Assembly (NCBI GenBank): GCA_903911205.1
Contig: CAIWCL010000286.1
Coordinates: forward strand, 1-34,190
Direction: 5' to 3'
DNA: 34,190 nucleotides
Source of the DNA: an uncultured bacterium
GTDB taxonomy: Bacteria > Planctomycetota > Phycisphaerae > Phycisphaerales > SM1A02
A model generated the notes under the pieces. That model worked only from the letters and a program-made list of their open reading frames with translations, ran no database searches and was not told the origin of the DNA. How positions within the stretch are numbered: position 1 is the first letter of the stretch; each line of letters starts with the position of its first letter. The translations under genes and the position numbers were made by a program. Below, in pieces: positions 17,468-25,031 of this stretch.

Positions 17468-18670
17468 TCACCCGAGAACCCGTGCGATCAGGCCGCGTGC
17501 GACTTCTGGGTCCGGCGTCCCTCCAACAACGACCCGCGTCGCATCTTTGGATGCCACAAGATTGAGGCTCCAAGCGACACCTCCATCTTGCCAGTGCACG
17601 GACAACGTCGAGGAACCCTCGTAGTCAAATCGCTCGACCTTCCCGAGCAATTCGAAGCGCGTCACAATGCGCGAGATTCCCTCGGACTCGAGTGCCCCGC
17701 CGATCGGAACTTCAACCGCGTTGCGTCCGCAGAGCGTACGGGCTCGCCGCTTGATCATCCCCGCCCCATCGAGAAACTCAAACCGGCCCGCCGCGCAGCA
17801 CCGACAGTCCGGATCGCGCGCTTCTTGTAGCGTCGAACAACTGAACGATCCGGCCGAGAGATCAAAGCGATACAGCGCGTGAACAAAGTCATTTCGCGAT
17901 GCAGTCGGATCCGCCGCGGCCAAGCGCAGTACCAGCGACGCTTCGAGAGATCCCACAATCCCCGTGGAAGCCGCGAGAACACCAACAGTGTCGCACGTCT
18001 CAACTTCACCAGGCGTTGGCGGTTCCGGCGCGATACATCGAAGGCATGGCGTCACCTGCGCGAGTCCATAGGAGATCCGGCTCGACGATGGCGCGCGATC
18101 GTTCACGAGCGAAGGAGCCGCAATCGGAGCAGCCACGACCGGATCGAACTCGGGTTCTACGCGCGTGACACCCGTCACCGGCAAGAGCAGTGCCGCCATC
18201 CCGCGGAATCCGACCGCTCCGCCGTAGACAAACGGCAAACCAAGAGCAACCGAACAATCGTTGAGGACGTAGCGCGTTTCGAAGTTGTCGAGGCAGTCGA
18301 CAAGAATGTCGTGCTCGTCACAGATCCGTCTCGCATTGTCACCTCGAATGTCATCGACCACCGCACGGACACGAGCGTCTGAACGAATCTGCAAGAGCCG
18401 GGCCTTCGCTGCCTCAGCCTTCGGGGTTCCTCGATCTGCATCACGCTCTGCGAAGAGCGTCTGACGCTGTAAGTTCGACCGATCGACGATGTCACGATCG
18501 ACGATCGTCACGGTTCCAACGCCCGCACGGACAAGTTGCTCGGCAACGACCGTACCTAGCGCACCACAACCCGCGATGAGCACTCGCGACGCACCAAGCC
18601 GACGCTGCCCCCGCTCGCCGAATCCGGCGAGTCGCATCTGTCGTTCGTAACGATCGAGAGAGTTTTCCAC
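17468..18670 (-). CDS. ThiF/MoeB/HesA-family adenylyltransferase (E1-like)
   Basis: E1-like enzymes of this family adenylate the C-terminal glycine of ThiS, MoaD or similar small carriers so sulfur can be loaded. The 400-residue product (GTG start) has RYERQMRLAGFGERGQ (residues 7-22), the ATP-binding GCGALGTVVAEQLVRAG (34-50), VDRDIVDRSNLQRQTLF (57-73) and DCLDNFETRYVLND (125-138). A zinc site is likely formed by C209/C212 (CLRC) and C289/C292 (CRCC). The C-terminal 100 residues form an extra domain with LCGRNAVEVPI and a final TPDPEVARGLIARVLG. An insertion of about 35 residues (170-206) precedes the first CxxC. The substrate carrier is not encoded nearby. A -10-like TAACCT sits 8 nt before GTG. 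Confidence 0.85.
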   Translation of the reverse strand: MENSLDRYERQMRLAGFGERGQRRLGASRVLIAGCGALGTVVAEQLVRAGVGTVTIVDRDIVDRSNLQRQTLFAERDADRGTPKAEAAKARLLQIRSDARVRAVVDDIRGDNARRICDEHDILVDCLDNFETRYVLNDCSVALGLPFVYGGAVGFRGMAALLLPVTGVTRVEPEFDPVVAAPIAAPSLVNDRAPSSSRISYGLAQVTPCLRCIAPEPPTPGEVETCDTVGVLAASTGIVGSLEASLVLRLAAADPTASRNDFVHALYRFDLSAGSFSCSTLQEARDPDCRCCAAGRFEFLDGAGMIKRRARTLCGRNAVEVPIGGALESEGISRIVTRFELLGKVERFDYEGSSTLSVHWQDGGVAWSLNLVASKDATRVVVGGTPDPEVARGLIARVLG

Positions 18671-18678
18671 GGTGCGCG

Positions 18679-18710
18679 AGGTTAGCCGAGGCGCGGCCTT
18701 CCCGTATGCT
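18679..18710. promoter_or_regulatory. Divergent -10 boxes for the ThiF-like and DUF374 genes
   Basis: TAACCT on the minus strand (18679-18684) lies 8 nt before the GTG at 18670. TATGCT on the plus strand (18705-18710) lies 8 nt before the GTG at 18719. The boxes are 20 bp apart, so each box falls roughly in the -35 zone of the other. Neither gene has a Shine-Dalgarno. Confidence 0.4.
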
Positions 18711-18718
18711 TCGCGCAG

Positions 18719-19444
18719 GTGCACGCAACGCCGCACAACGCCAGCTCCCCAACACCGGGGCTCCACAAACTGGACACCGCGCCCTGGCGCGCTTCGTATT
18801 CCAAGCGGTTGCAAGTAGAACTCATTGCCCGCCTGGGTTACCCGCTCCTCTCTCGATGGGGCTCGACCTATCGCTTTCGCCTCGAAGGGGGCGAGCATCT
18901 TGAGCGGGCGTTCACCCTTGGGAATCCAATCGCCTCGTTCTGGCACGGCCGAATCGTGCCAACACTGATCTACTTCCGCGATCGAGACGTGGCTGCCATG
19001 GCGAGCGAGAGTTTCGATGGGGAGTGGATCTCTCGGCTTCTCACCCAGTTCGGATACCGCACCGTACGCGGATCGAACTCTCGTGGCGCGCGACGCGCGA
19101 TGCTCCAGATGCTTCGCGACGTCCGCGATACGCCGGTCGCATTCACCGTTGATGGCCCGCGCGGCCCGAACCGCGTCGCACACCCGGGCGCAACATGGCT
19201 CTCGCGCGCAACAGGCAATCCGATCTTGCCCTTCCACATGGAAGCCGATCGATTCTGGACTCTGCGCCATTGGGATCGTTCGCAAATTCCAAAGTTCGGT
19301 GCACGAGTCGCGGTGGTCGTCGATGATCCATTCATCGTTCCAAGCGATGCCGATCACGACACGCTCGAACAATTTCGACTCCGACTTGAAGCCTCGCTCG
19401 CTCGGTGTGAAGTTCGCTGTCATGCGATGCTCGCGGGCGCTTAG
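18719..19444 (+). CDS. DUF374 / lysophospholipid acyltransferase-like protein
   Basis: The 241-residue product matches the DUF374 branch of the LPLAT superfamily, thought to acylate lipid A-like or phospholipid precursors at the inner membrane. Visible family motifs are the catalytic-type His in ASFWHGRIVPTLIYF, then MASESFDGEWISRLLTQFGY, TVRGSNSRGARRAMLQML, TVDGPRGPNRVAHPGA and MEADRFWTLRHWDRSQIPK. These agree with DUF374 in order and spacing. GTG 18719 was chosen as the first start that includes the full N-terminal helix; it lacks an SD and has TATGCT 8 nt upstream. The antisense frame is open throughout and links two minus-strand genes, but is judged a shadow. It converges with the next gene about 53 nt away. 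Confidence 0.85.
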   Translation: MHATPHNASSPTPGLHKLDTAPWRASYSKRLQVELIARLGYPLLSRWGSTYRFRLEGGEHLERAFTLGNPIASFWHGRIVPTLIYFRDRDVAAMASESFDGEWISRLLTQFGYRTVRGSNSRGARRAMLQMLRDVRDTPVAFTVDGPRGPNRVAHPGATWLSRATGNPILPFHMEADRFWTLRHWDRSQIPKFGARVAVVVDDPFIVPSDADHDTLEQFRLRLEASLARCEVRCHAMLAGA

Positions 19445-19497
19445 GTGGGCGCCCGTCGGTCTGGCACCGACGTGAACAACGGATGTTGCGCTCCTGT

Positions 19498-20938
19498 TTA
19501 TGGGCGATGCACCAACATCATGCACGGGCGAACGAACGCCCAGCGGCTTGATTCCAAACGGTGCATCGCGAATTCTCCTCGACGGCGTGGGACTTCGCGA
19601 AGAAGGCCGAGCGGTTCCTGCAGTCGGTCGTACGCCACACGCACGACGCCAGTCATCAAGCCGCTCCGCACTCACGCGGACACGGCGCTTCGCGAACTGT
19701 AGTTCACCGTCGCTGTCGATACAGACCGCGTCGAAAAGCTCTACCTCGATCGTGTGTGTGACACGAAGGCGCTCGGCCAACGCGGCACACACGTATCCCC
19801 TGTTTCGCGCCGCACGGATCTCCGCAAGTACTCGGTCATACGGTCGCTCGGTACCCGTGAGTGGCGATACGCCGTCTTCTCCAAGTGGCCGGGGATCCAT
19901 GGTGGACGCGGTATCCGGATCCCAACCCGCCGACGCAAGCCGTGTCGCACGAGAGAGCCGAATGATCGCCATCCCCTCCGAGTCCGCGTGCCGCGCAAGG
20001 ATGGCGTGCACAACATCAAGCCGAGCAAGCCACGCGCGCGCGACCGCACACGATTCTCGAAACTCCGCTTCAGCCTCGCGCACTGCGGACTTCGCAGAAG
20101 GCGACGCACGGACGCCGATCCGCAGTCGCCCCACTTTTTCGAGCAGGCGCTGTCGTACTTGATCGGATCCAGGATGGATCGGCGGAGGCGGCAGCGCATC
20201 GACGATTTGGCGAATGACCTCTGCGGGAAGCGGACCGGCGGGACCGAGCCCATCCTCGGCTTGCGCGAGCATCGCGCGATCGAGCGCGCCCAGCAGCGCG
20301 TGCTTGACCACGAGTGCACACGCCCGATCAAGATCCTCGTCGCGCTGAAGACTCGCACTCCGCAACGAAACTCGGCGTTCTCGCACCGCTTCTTCGAGAC
20401 CCGACGTACCCGACGACTCTACTGTGTCTGATTGCTTCACCCTTGGCGCTGCCGTGCGCCCCGCGCGGAGTGCGGCCCAAACGCCCCGCGGCGGCGTAGG
20501 GCCATCCTGGATGAGTGCCGCCAAAATCTCCGAGCGATCGAGTTCGATGGGGGCCTCGATGGTCGGGGTAATTGCGTCGCTCCACGCGGCGATCCGAAGC
20601 GCCTCGGCGGCATGCGACGACATTTCAACTGCAAGCGCGCGAAGCCGCGAATCGCGTCCGCCTGAAGCAGGCATCGTCCGCGCAACAGCAATTGCCGAGC
20701 CTGCTCGCGAGGGAATAGAGACACGAACTGGCGCGGTGACCTGCCCCGCCGCGAGCGTAAAGACCTGCCCCGCGGACAACCCTGCGACGCCATTGGCGCC
20801 GAACGCTCCAATCAACACGCGGATGCAGACCACGAGCCCTCGACGCGCCGTCGGACACAACCTCACGGCACCATCCCGAAATCGGCGACGTAGGCGCTGT
20901 GTGATTCCATGCAAAAACCCAAGCTTTCGATGCTTCAT
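19498..20938 (-). CDS. Exported protein of unknown function, probable 3' frameshift
   Basis: From ATG 20938 (GGAACGGGGCGGGA upstream) the frame encodes a basic N-terminus, a hydrophobic signal or anchor (GLVVCIRVLIGAFGANGVAG) and about 400 further residues without a recognised domain, rich in Ala, Arg and Glu and mostly helical. In this frame there is no stop until 17468: it would run through the antisense of the DUF374 gene into the ThiF-like gene. Between 19671 and 19498 the +1-shifted frame gives a more natural sequence (VAYDRLQEPLGLLREVPRR) and ends in TAA at 19498-19500, a sensible convergent end. I therefore infer a frameshift or assembly error within about 19600-19671. Function unknown. 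Confidence 0.5.
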
Positions 20939-21275
20939 TCCCGCCCCGTTCCTTGTGTGATGCGAAACCGTCCGTCGATTCCGTTTCGATCGAATGCGCG
21001 CCATTCGCGCGTCCATGTATCGAAATCTAACGTGGCCTCAGGAGCGACCTTCGATCGGTGGCAAAAGTTCCAGCGTAAAAAATTCGGAGGAAAAATCGTT
21101 CACGATTTTCCGCACACCGCACATCGGTTTCAAAATGCGGCGCAGCGCGCAAGCGCGTATGTGAACTCGTGCTTGAACTCGTGCTTGAACTCGTACTCGT
21201 ACTCGAACTCGAACTCGAACTCGTACTTGAACTCGTGCTCGAACTCGTGCTCGAACTCAGGGCCGCCTTGCGCTC
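20939..21275. other. 337-bp spacer with weak terminator and hexamer tract
   Basis: This region lies between the kinase stop and the unknown exported gene, both on the minus strand. It holds a hairpin at 21089-21111 (GGAAAAATCG-TTCA-CGATTTTCC) followed on the minus strand, after six nt, by TTTTTT; this could be a weak terminator for the kinase operon. It also contains the hexamer tract listed separately. No gene was recognised. Confidence 0.5.
21163..21258. repeat. Sixteen-unit hexanucleotide tract (GAACTC / GTRCTY)
   Basis: Ninety-six bp of uninterrupted 6-bp units, GAACTC alternating with GTGCTT, GTGCTC, GTACTC or GTACTT, ends 17 bp beyond the kinase stop. On the minus strand the unit reads GAGTTC/GAGYAC. 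It is a slippage-prone tract of length divisible by three. No start codon or SD was found to make it coding. Confidence 0.9.
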
Positions 21276-22946
21276 TCAGACGATCGCACTATCGCGGCGC
21301 GGAAACTGATTCAGCAGTTCGCGCAGCACCACGAGAAGATCAGGCGGCGCGAATGGCTTCGGCATGAATCGTTGATGCGCAGCGAGTCGTCCCTGGCGCA
21401 ATGCCGGATCCTCGCTGTATCCCGACATAAATACTGTCGGCGTGAGACCGCAGGATTGCTCGATCTTCGCAGCCAGTTCCGGACCAGTGAGGCCCGGCAT
21501 CACCACATCCGTCACCACGAGATCAAAGGGCCGTCCTACCGTCGCGAACTTGAGTGCGGCTTCGGAAGTGAGACTGGACGAGACTTGATACCCAGCCTGC
21601 GAGAGCACGCGTTCAAGGAGTTGCCGCACCATCGATTCGTCTTCCACGAGGAGCACGCGTTCGCCGCGACCACCATGTGCGACAACGGGCGTCGGCTGCG
21701 TCGTCTCCGCGACACCAATGATCCGCGGGAGGAATACTTGAAAGGTTGTTCCAACACCCGGCGCGCTTTCGACGGTGATCTTTCCGCCGAGCTGTTCGAC
21801 AAGTCCATAGACCGATGACAGTCCGAGGCCCACGCCCTTCCCAACTTCCTTCGTTGTAAAGAATGGCTCGAAGATTCGCGCTTTCGTGGCCTCATCCATC
21901 CCGACGCCGTCGTCGCTTACGCGAAACTCGACGAAGTCTCCGGAGCGCAACGACTCGCTCGGTGCAGCCGTTGGAGGACGCGCTTCGATGCGCACGTGTC
22001 CACCCTTCGGCATTGCGTCGCGCGCGTTCAAAACGAGATTCATGAGAATTTGCTTGAGCGCGGCGCTATCTGCCTGCGCGCGTCCCGCGTCTGGATGCAC
22101 TTCGCAAAGTAGTTCCACACGCTCGCCGAGAAGAGGCTTTGCGAGACGTTCGAGTTCAGACACCTCGCGGCGCAAGTCGAGCGACTCAATACGCAACGGA
22201 TGCTGACGACTCATTGCGAGCAGCGCACGTGTGAGTGAGGCCGCGTGATCCGTCGCGAGTCGGATTTGCTCAAGGCTGTTCCGAACCTGCTCACCCGCGG
22301 GCGTTCTCGACATCGCCAACGCGGTGTAGCCGTGAATCGCCATCAAGATGTTGTTGAAGTTGTGCGCGATGCCGCCGGCAAATCGGCCCACAAGTTCCAT
22401 CTTCTGGATCTGGCGAAGTTCCTCTTCGAGCTGACGCTGCTTCGCCATTTCACTCCGCAATCGCGCCGTGAGTTCGCGCAGATCGCGATTTGTCGAATCC
22501 TGCGTCTGCAGCAAGATGAGAAAATCTCCGCGTGCATCGTGCGGCGGAAAGTCCTGCATCGTCAGACCAAGCGCCGCGAGATCGGAGATGTTGGTGAACC
22601 AGGGTCCACCGACAAAGAGCAACCGATCGCCACCATCATCGCCACCGACGCGCACGAACTGGCCACGCAGTTTGAACAACGGGCGCGTCGCGATCGACAG
22701 CAAGAAAATCGCGCCGTCGTGCGACGAAATCGCATCAAAGTCGACCAAGTCGGTCGGACGCTCGACGACGAAATGCGCCGCGAACGCATTCCCGGGCTGT
22801 AACTCTGGAAGCGCCGTCCGCCAACGCGGGCCATGCGCTGTCACGCGCATTGAGCGATCGATCGCGATGAAAAACGGAAACAGTGTGCGGACGAGAGACT
22901 CGTCGCTGCCCTTTCGAACGGGGCTGCTTTCGGAACCATCGCTCAC
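21276..22946 (-). CDS. HNOBA-domain hybrid histidine kinase (partner of H-NOX)
   Basis: The 556-residue product (GTG start) has four parts. Residues about 20-152 match the HNOBA domain known from soluble guanylate cyclases: [48 protein letters not shown] and [19 protein letters not shown] coiled coil follows (about 153-185). The HisKA phospho-acceptor is H195 in [11 protein letters not shown], and the HATPase has the N box (N307, LVLNARDAM), DDGVGMD and [15 protein letters not shown]-terminal receiver (425-545) has phospho-acceptor D480 in [10 protein letters not shown]. There is no membrane segment and no DNA-binding output. GTG 22946 overlaps the H-NOX stop as GTGA and has AAGGA nine nt upstream; a TTG at 22970 is an alternative. 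The next response regulator in the relay is not in the window. Confidence 0.9.
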   Translation of the reverse strand: MSDGSESSPVRKGSDESLVRTLFPFFIAIDRSMRVTAHGPRWRTALPELQPGNAFAAHFVVERPTDLVDFDAISSHDGAIFLLSIATRPLFKLRGQFVRVGGDDGGDRLLFVGGPWFTNISDLAALGLTMQDFPPHDARGDFLILLQTQDSTNRDLRELTARLRSEMAKQRQLEEELRQIQKMELVGRFAGGIAHNFNNILMAIHGYTALAMSRTPAGEQVRNSLEQIRLATDHAASLTRALLAMSRQHPLRIESLDLRREVSELERLAKPLLGERVELLCEVHPDAGRAQADSAALKQILMNLVLNARDAMPKGGHVRIEARPPTAAPSESLRSGDFVEFRVSDDGVGMDEATKARIFEPFFTTKEVGKGVGLGLSSVYGLVEQLGGKITVESAPGVGTTFQVFLPRIIGVAETTQPTPVVAHGGRGERVLLVEDESMVRQLLERVLSQAGYQVSSSLTSEAALKFATVGRPFDLVVTDVVMPGLTGPELAAKIEQSCGLTPTVFMSGYSEDPALRQGRLAAHQRFMPKPFAPPDLLVVLRELLNQFPRRDSAIV

Positions 22947-23503
22947 GAAGTTGCGTCCTTGGCGCGCCAACGCACACGGAATCGATCATGCGGCCGCGTT
23001 CCATCGACGCGCTCCCATGTTGCCTCAACCTCAAGACCGAACCGATCGCCAAGCCCTTTCAGAAGACCAACGACAAGCGGAGCGAGCCCGGGTCGTTCGG
23101 AGTAGTAGTGAAGGACAAGCGCTTGCGCTTCTTGTTCACTCACCGAAAAACTCGGTGGCATGAGATGAGGGAACGACAACTTCACGCGCGTGTGCAGTTG
23201 ATCGAGATTGCCCAGAAACTCTGGCAAGGTGCTTCCCGCACTTTTCATCAACTCGCCGTAACCCGCCTCGGCCGTGTAGACAGTCCAGAAACGCCCGAAC
23301 TCTTCGAGAATCGCTTCTGCGGTTGCACCAAGTTCTTCGGTTGCCGCGCCGACGAGGTCGTAGGTCGTCTTATCCGGATACTGCTCCATCGAGACGAATG
23401 GTTCGTCGGGAAGCCCGGCTCTTGCACGAATCCGCGACCAAGCCGCGTCTCCGAAGCGTGTGCGAACGAGCCCCTCGACGGCCTTGTTGATGAGTCCGTA
23501 CAT
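22943..23503 (-). CDS. H-NOX (haem-nitric oxide/oxygen binding) sensor protein
   Basis: The 186-residue stand-alone H-NOX starts MYGLINKAVEGLV as in the family. The proximal haem ligand is H104 in LDQLHTRVKLSFP, and the haem-propionate motif Y-x-S-x-R is Y133/S135/R137 in HYYSERPGLAP. No tyrosine follows the motif where O2-binding H-NOX proteins carry their distal tyrosine, so a NO-selective sensor is predicted. Bacterial H-NOX proteins typically regulate a kinase or cyclase encoded beside them; here the neighbour carries HNOBA, the natural partner domain. A four-nt stop/start overlap (GTGA) indicates tight co-expression. The start at 23503 has TAAGGT six nt upstream, which could act as a -10 box or, through AAGG, as a weak Shine-Dalgarno. 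Confidence 0.95.
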   Translation of the reverse strand: MYGLINKAVEGLVRTRFGDAAWSRIRARAGLPDEPFVSMEQYPDKTTYDLVGAATEELGATAEAILEEFGRFWTVYTAEAGYGELMKSAGSTLPEFLGNLDQLHTRVKLSFPHLMPPSFSVSEQEAQALVLHYYSERPGLAPLVVGLLKGLGDRFGLEVEATWERVDGTRPHDRFRVRWRAKDATS

Positions 23504-23509
23504 GGGCGT

Positions 23510-23515
23510 ACCTTA
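23510..23515 (-). promoter_or_regulatory. Putative -10 box of the H-NOX/kinase operon
   Basis: TAAGGT lies six nt before the H-NOX ATG on the minus strand. Two terminators lie between it and rpsG, so the H-NOX operon needs its own promoter. Its AAGG could instead be an SD. Confidence 0.3.
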
Positions 23516-23570
23516 ACTCTGCAGGCTCACCAAGGCGGATGTCGCCCGGCTTTTCAATCCCAAATCTCTG

Positions 23571-23623
23571 CGGTCGCCGCTGCGGCGGCTCCCTCTCGCG
23601 TCATCGACGCCAGAGCGAGCAAA
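23571..23623. repeat. Dispersed repeat copy A
   Basis: CGGTCGCCGCTGCGGCGGCT then CCCT, about a dozen variable bases and CGCCAGAGCGAGC. The same element occurs at 33534-33586 and, diverged, at 33619-33672. The 5' part can fold on itself (GCCGC/GCGGC). Confidence 0.75.
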
Positions 23624-23657
23624 GGCCCGCGGTCGCGGCGATGCCGCCCCGCGGGCC
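23624..23657 (-). terminator. Second (distal) terminator hairpin after rpsG
   Basis: On the minus strand, arms GGCCCGCGG / CCGCGGGCC enclose an inner GCGGC-GAT-GCCGC hairpin and are followed by only TTTG. It is nearly a copy of the proximal hairpin at 23679-23712, with paired changes in the stem that keep pairing intact. Confidence 0.65.
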
Positions 23658-23678
23658 AGTTGCGAGCGCCAAGAAAAA

Positions 23679-23712
23679 GGCCCTCGGTCGCGGCGATGCC
23701 GCTCCGAGGGCC
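23679..23712 (-). terminator. First (proximal) terminator of rpsG
   Basis: On the minus strand, a 9-bp stem GGCCCTCGG / CCGAGGGCC with an inner GCGGC-GAT-GCCGC hairpin is followed by TTTTTC. It lies 23 nt past the rpsG stop. Good intrinsic terminator. Confidence 0.8.
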
Positions 23713-23735
23713 AGTTGCGAGCGCTCAATACTGCT

Positions 23736-24251
23736 TTACCAGGCGAAGTGCGCGAAGGCCTTGTTCGCATCCGCCATGCGGTGCGTGTTTTCCTTCGTGG
23801 TCACAGCCTTGCCTTCGTTCTTGGCGGCATCCCAGAATTCCTTCGCGAGACGGAGGTGCATCGGGCGGCCCTTCTCTTCGCGCGCGGCTTCGATGAGCCA
23901 ACGGAACGAGAGCGACTGCTGACGACGCTTATTCAGTTGCATCGGAACTTGGTAGTTCGCACCACCGACGCGCTTCGAACGGACTTCGACCGCCGGGCGC
24001 ACGTTCTCGAGCGCGAGGTGGAAGAGTTCGATCGCAGAGCGTGGCATCGACTCCGCCTTTTCCTTGTCCGCAGCGCGCTCCTTGTCGAGGCGCGTCTGGA
24101 TCGCCTCAAGGGCGCCGTAGACGCAACGCTGCGCGGTAGCTTTCTCGCCGCCGATCATGACGCAGTTGATGAACTTCGACAGGATCTTGTCCTGGAAGCG
24201 CGGATCGGGTTTCAGCCAGTAATCGTCGGGACGCTTGTAGTGACGTGCCAT
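23736..24251 (-). CDS. rpsG: 30S ribosomal protein S7
   Basis: S7 nucleates assembly of the 30S head on 16S rRNA and lines the E site. The 171-residue product has FINCVMIGGEKATAQRCVYGALEAI, LALENVRPAVEVRSKRVGGANYQVP, SFRWLIEAAR and the conserved C-terminus MADANKAFAHFAW. An insertion of about 20 charged residues (DKERAADKEKAESMPRS) separates helix 2 from the LENVRP region compared with E. coli. AGGAG upstream fixes ATG 24251; a longer ORF to 24299 is rejected. rpsL lies 270 nt upstream, a wide gap with two strong hairpins. After rpsG two terminators follow, so fusA and tuf, the usual next genes of the str operon, are missing here. Confidence 0.97.
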   Translation of the reverse strand: MARHYKRPDDYWLKPDPRFQDKILSKFINCVMIGGEKATAQRCVYGALEAIQTRLDKERAADKEKAESMPRSAIELFHLALENVRPAVEVRSKRVGGANYQVPMQLNKRRQQSLSFRWLIEAAREEKGRPMHLRLAKEFWDAAKNEGKAVTTKENTHRMADANKAFAHFAW

Positions 24252-24357
24252 TGAGAACACTCCTGTGGCTGACGGCGTCGGCCTGCAGGCCTCGGCCACT
24301 CTTCACCGCGGATGGGAGATGGACATTCCCGTGCGTTCGGATCCGCGATTACTCAGC

Positions 24358-24379
24358 GTTCTAGAGCCACCTCTAGAAC
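24358..24379. other. Perfect hairpin in the rpsL-rpsG spacer
   Basis: GTTCTAGAG-CCAC-CTCTAGAAC forms a perfect 9-bp stem with a four-nt loop. In S7 operons of other bacteria the rpsL-rpsG region can be a translational repressor site for S7; whether this hairpin serves that role is inference. Confidence 0.5.
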
Positions 24380-24392
24380 TATGTCGTGAAAG

Positions 24393-24422
24393 CTGCGGCA
24401 CGCGCGTCAACGCGTGCCGCAG
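24393..24422 (-). other. Strong GC hairpin after rpsL
   Basis: CTGCGGCACGCG / CGCGTGCCGCAG forms a perfect 12-bp stem with a six-nt loop. On the minus strand it is followed by CTTTC, too few Ts for a classic terminator, so partial termination, RNA end protection or a ribosomal-protein binding site are all possible. Confidence 0.55.
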
Positions 24423-24521
24423 ATTGGTTCAGCAGTTTGCAACGATCACACGTGCGGAGGAGTGAGGATCGATCGAAACTTCGATCGCATCATCAGCCTC
24501 GCGTCACGCGACGAACGCGCA

Positions 24522-24914
24522 TCACTTCTTCTTTGTGGCAGCAGCGGCCTTCTTCTTGACGCCGTACTGCGAGCGGCCCTTCTTGCGGCCGTCCACACCG
24601 AGGCAGTCAAGCGCGCCACGCACAACGTGGTAACGCACACCAGGAAGATCGCGCACACGACCACCGCGCACGAGCACGATGGAGTGCTCCTGCAGGTTGT
24701 GGCCTTCGCCACCGATGTAGGCCGTGACTTCCTTGCCGTTCGTGAGACGCACACGGCAAACCTTGCGAAGCGCGGAGTTCGGCTTCTTTGGGGTCACGGT
24801 GCGAACCTGAAGGCAGACGCCGCGACGTTGCGGGCACGCGCCAAGGTCCTTGACCTTGGACTTGGAGGCCTGCACAACGCGTGGCTTACGAACGAGCTGA
24901 TTAATCGTGGGCAT
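24522..24914 (-). CDS. rpsL: 30S ribosomal protein S12
   Basis: S12 sits at the decoding centre and controls translational accuracy. The 130-residue product is canonical: [69 protein letters not shown]. The C-terminal tail is Lys/Ala-rich ([11 protein letters not shown]). In the loop that reads [11 protein letters not shown] in E. coli the sequence is [11 protein letters not shown], so Lys87 (E. coli numbering) is arginine, encoded by CGC; the other streptomycin-related lysine in TPKKPNSA is kept. ATG 24914 fits the family start; only a weak GAG precedes it. rnhA ends 117 nt upstream on the same strand. Confidence 0.98.
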   Translation of the reverse strand: MPTINQLVRKPRVVQASKSKVKDLGACPQRRGVCLQVRTVTPKKPNSALRKVCRVRLTNGKEVTAYIGGEGHNLQEHSIVLVRGGRVRDLPGVRYHVVRGALDCLGVDGRKKGRSQYGVKKKAAAATKKK

Positions 24915-25031
24915 GCGGTAACTCGTGAACTCTTGAAAGTTGGATCGACAAGCGTAACGACCGCCGCGGCGCGGCGCAAGGTGCTAGGGCAGGATGCGAG
25001 AGAACCCCGCAAAACAAGCGACTTTCCGAAC

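Noticed and set aside
19441-19560. Possible tRNA in the DUF374 3' spacer
   Set aside because: Short complementary segments exist (GTCGGT/ACCGAC), but no cloverleaf, T-loop GTTC or acceptor stem could be built.
17468-21016. Single 1182-codon protein fused to the ThiF-like domain
   Set aside because: The middle third is the exact antisense of a well-supported DUF374 gene, and the ThiF-like part has its own GTG start and -10-like box.
20909-21367. Plus-strand ORF with an Asn-Ser-Cys repeat
   Set aside because: It is the translation of the hexamer tract and overlaps the kinase 3' end; no SD or conserved sequence.
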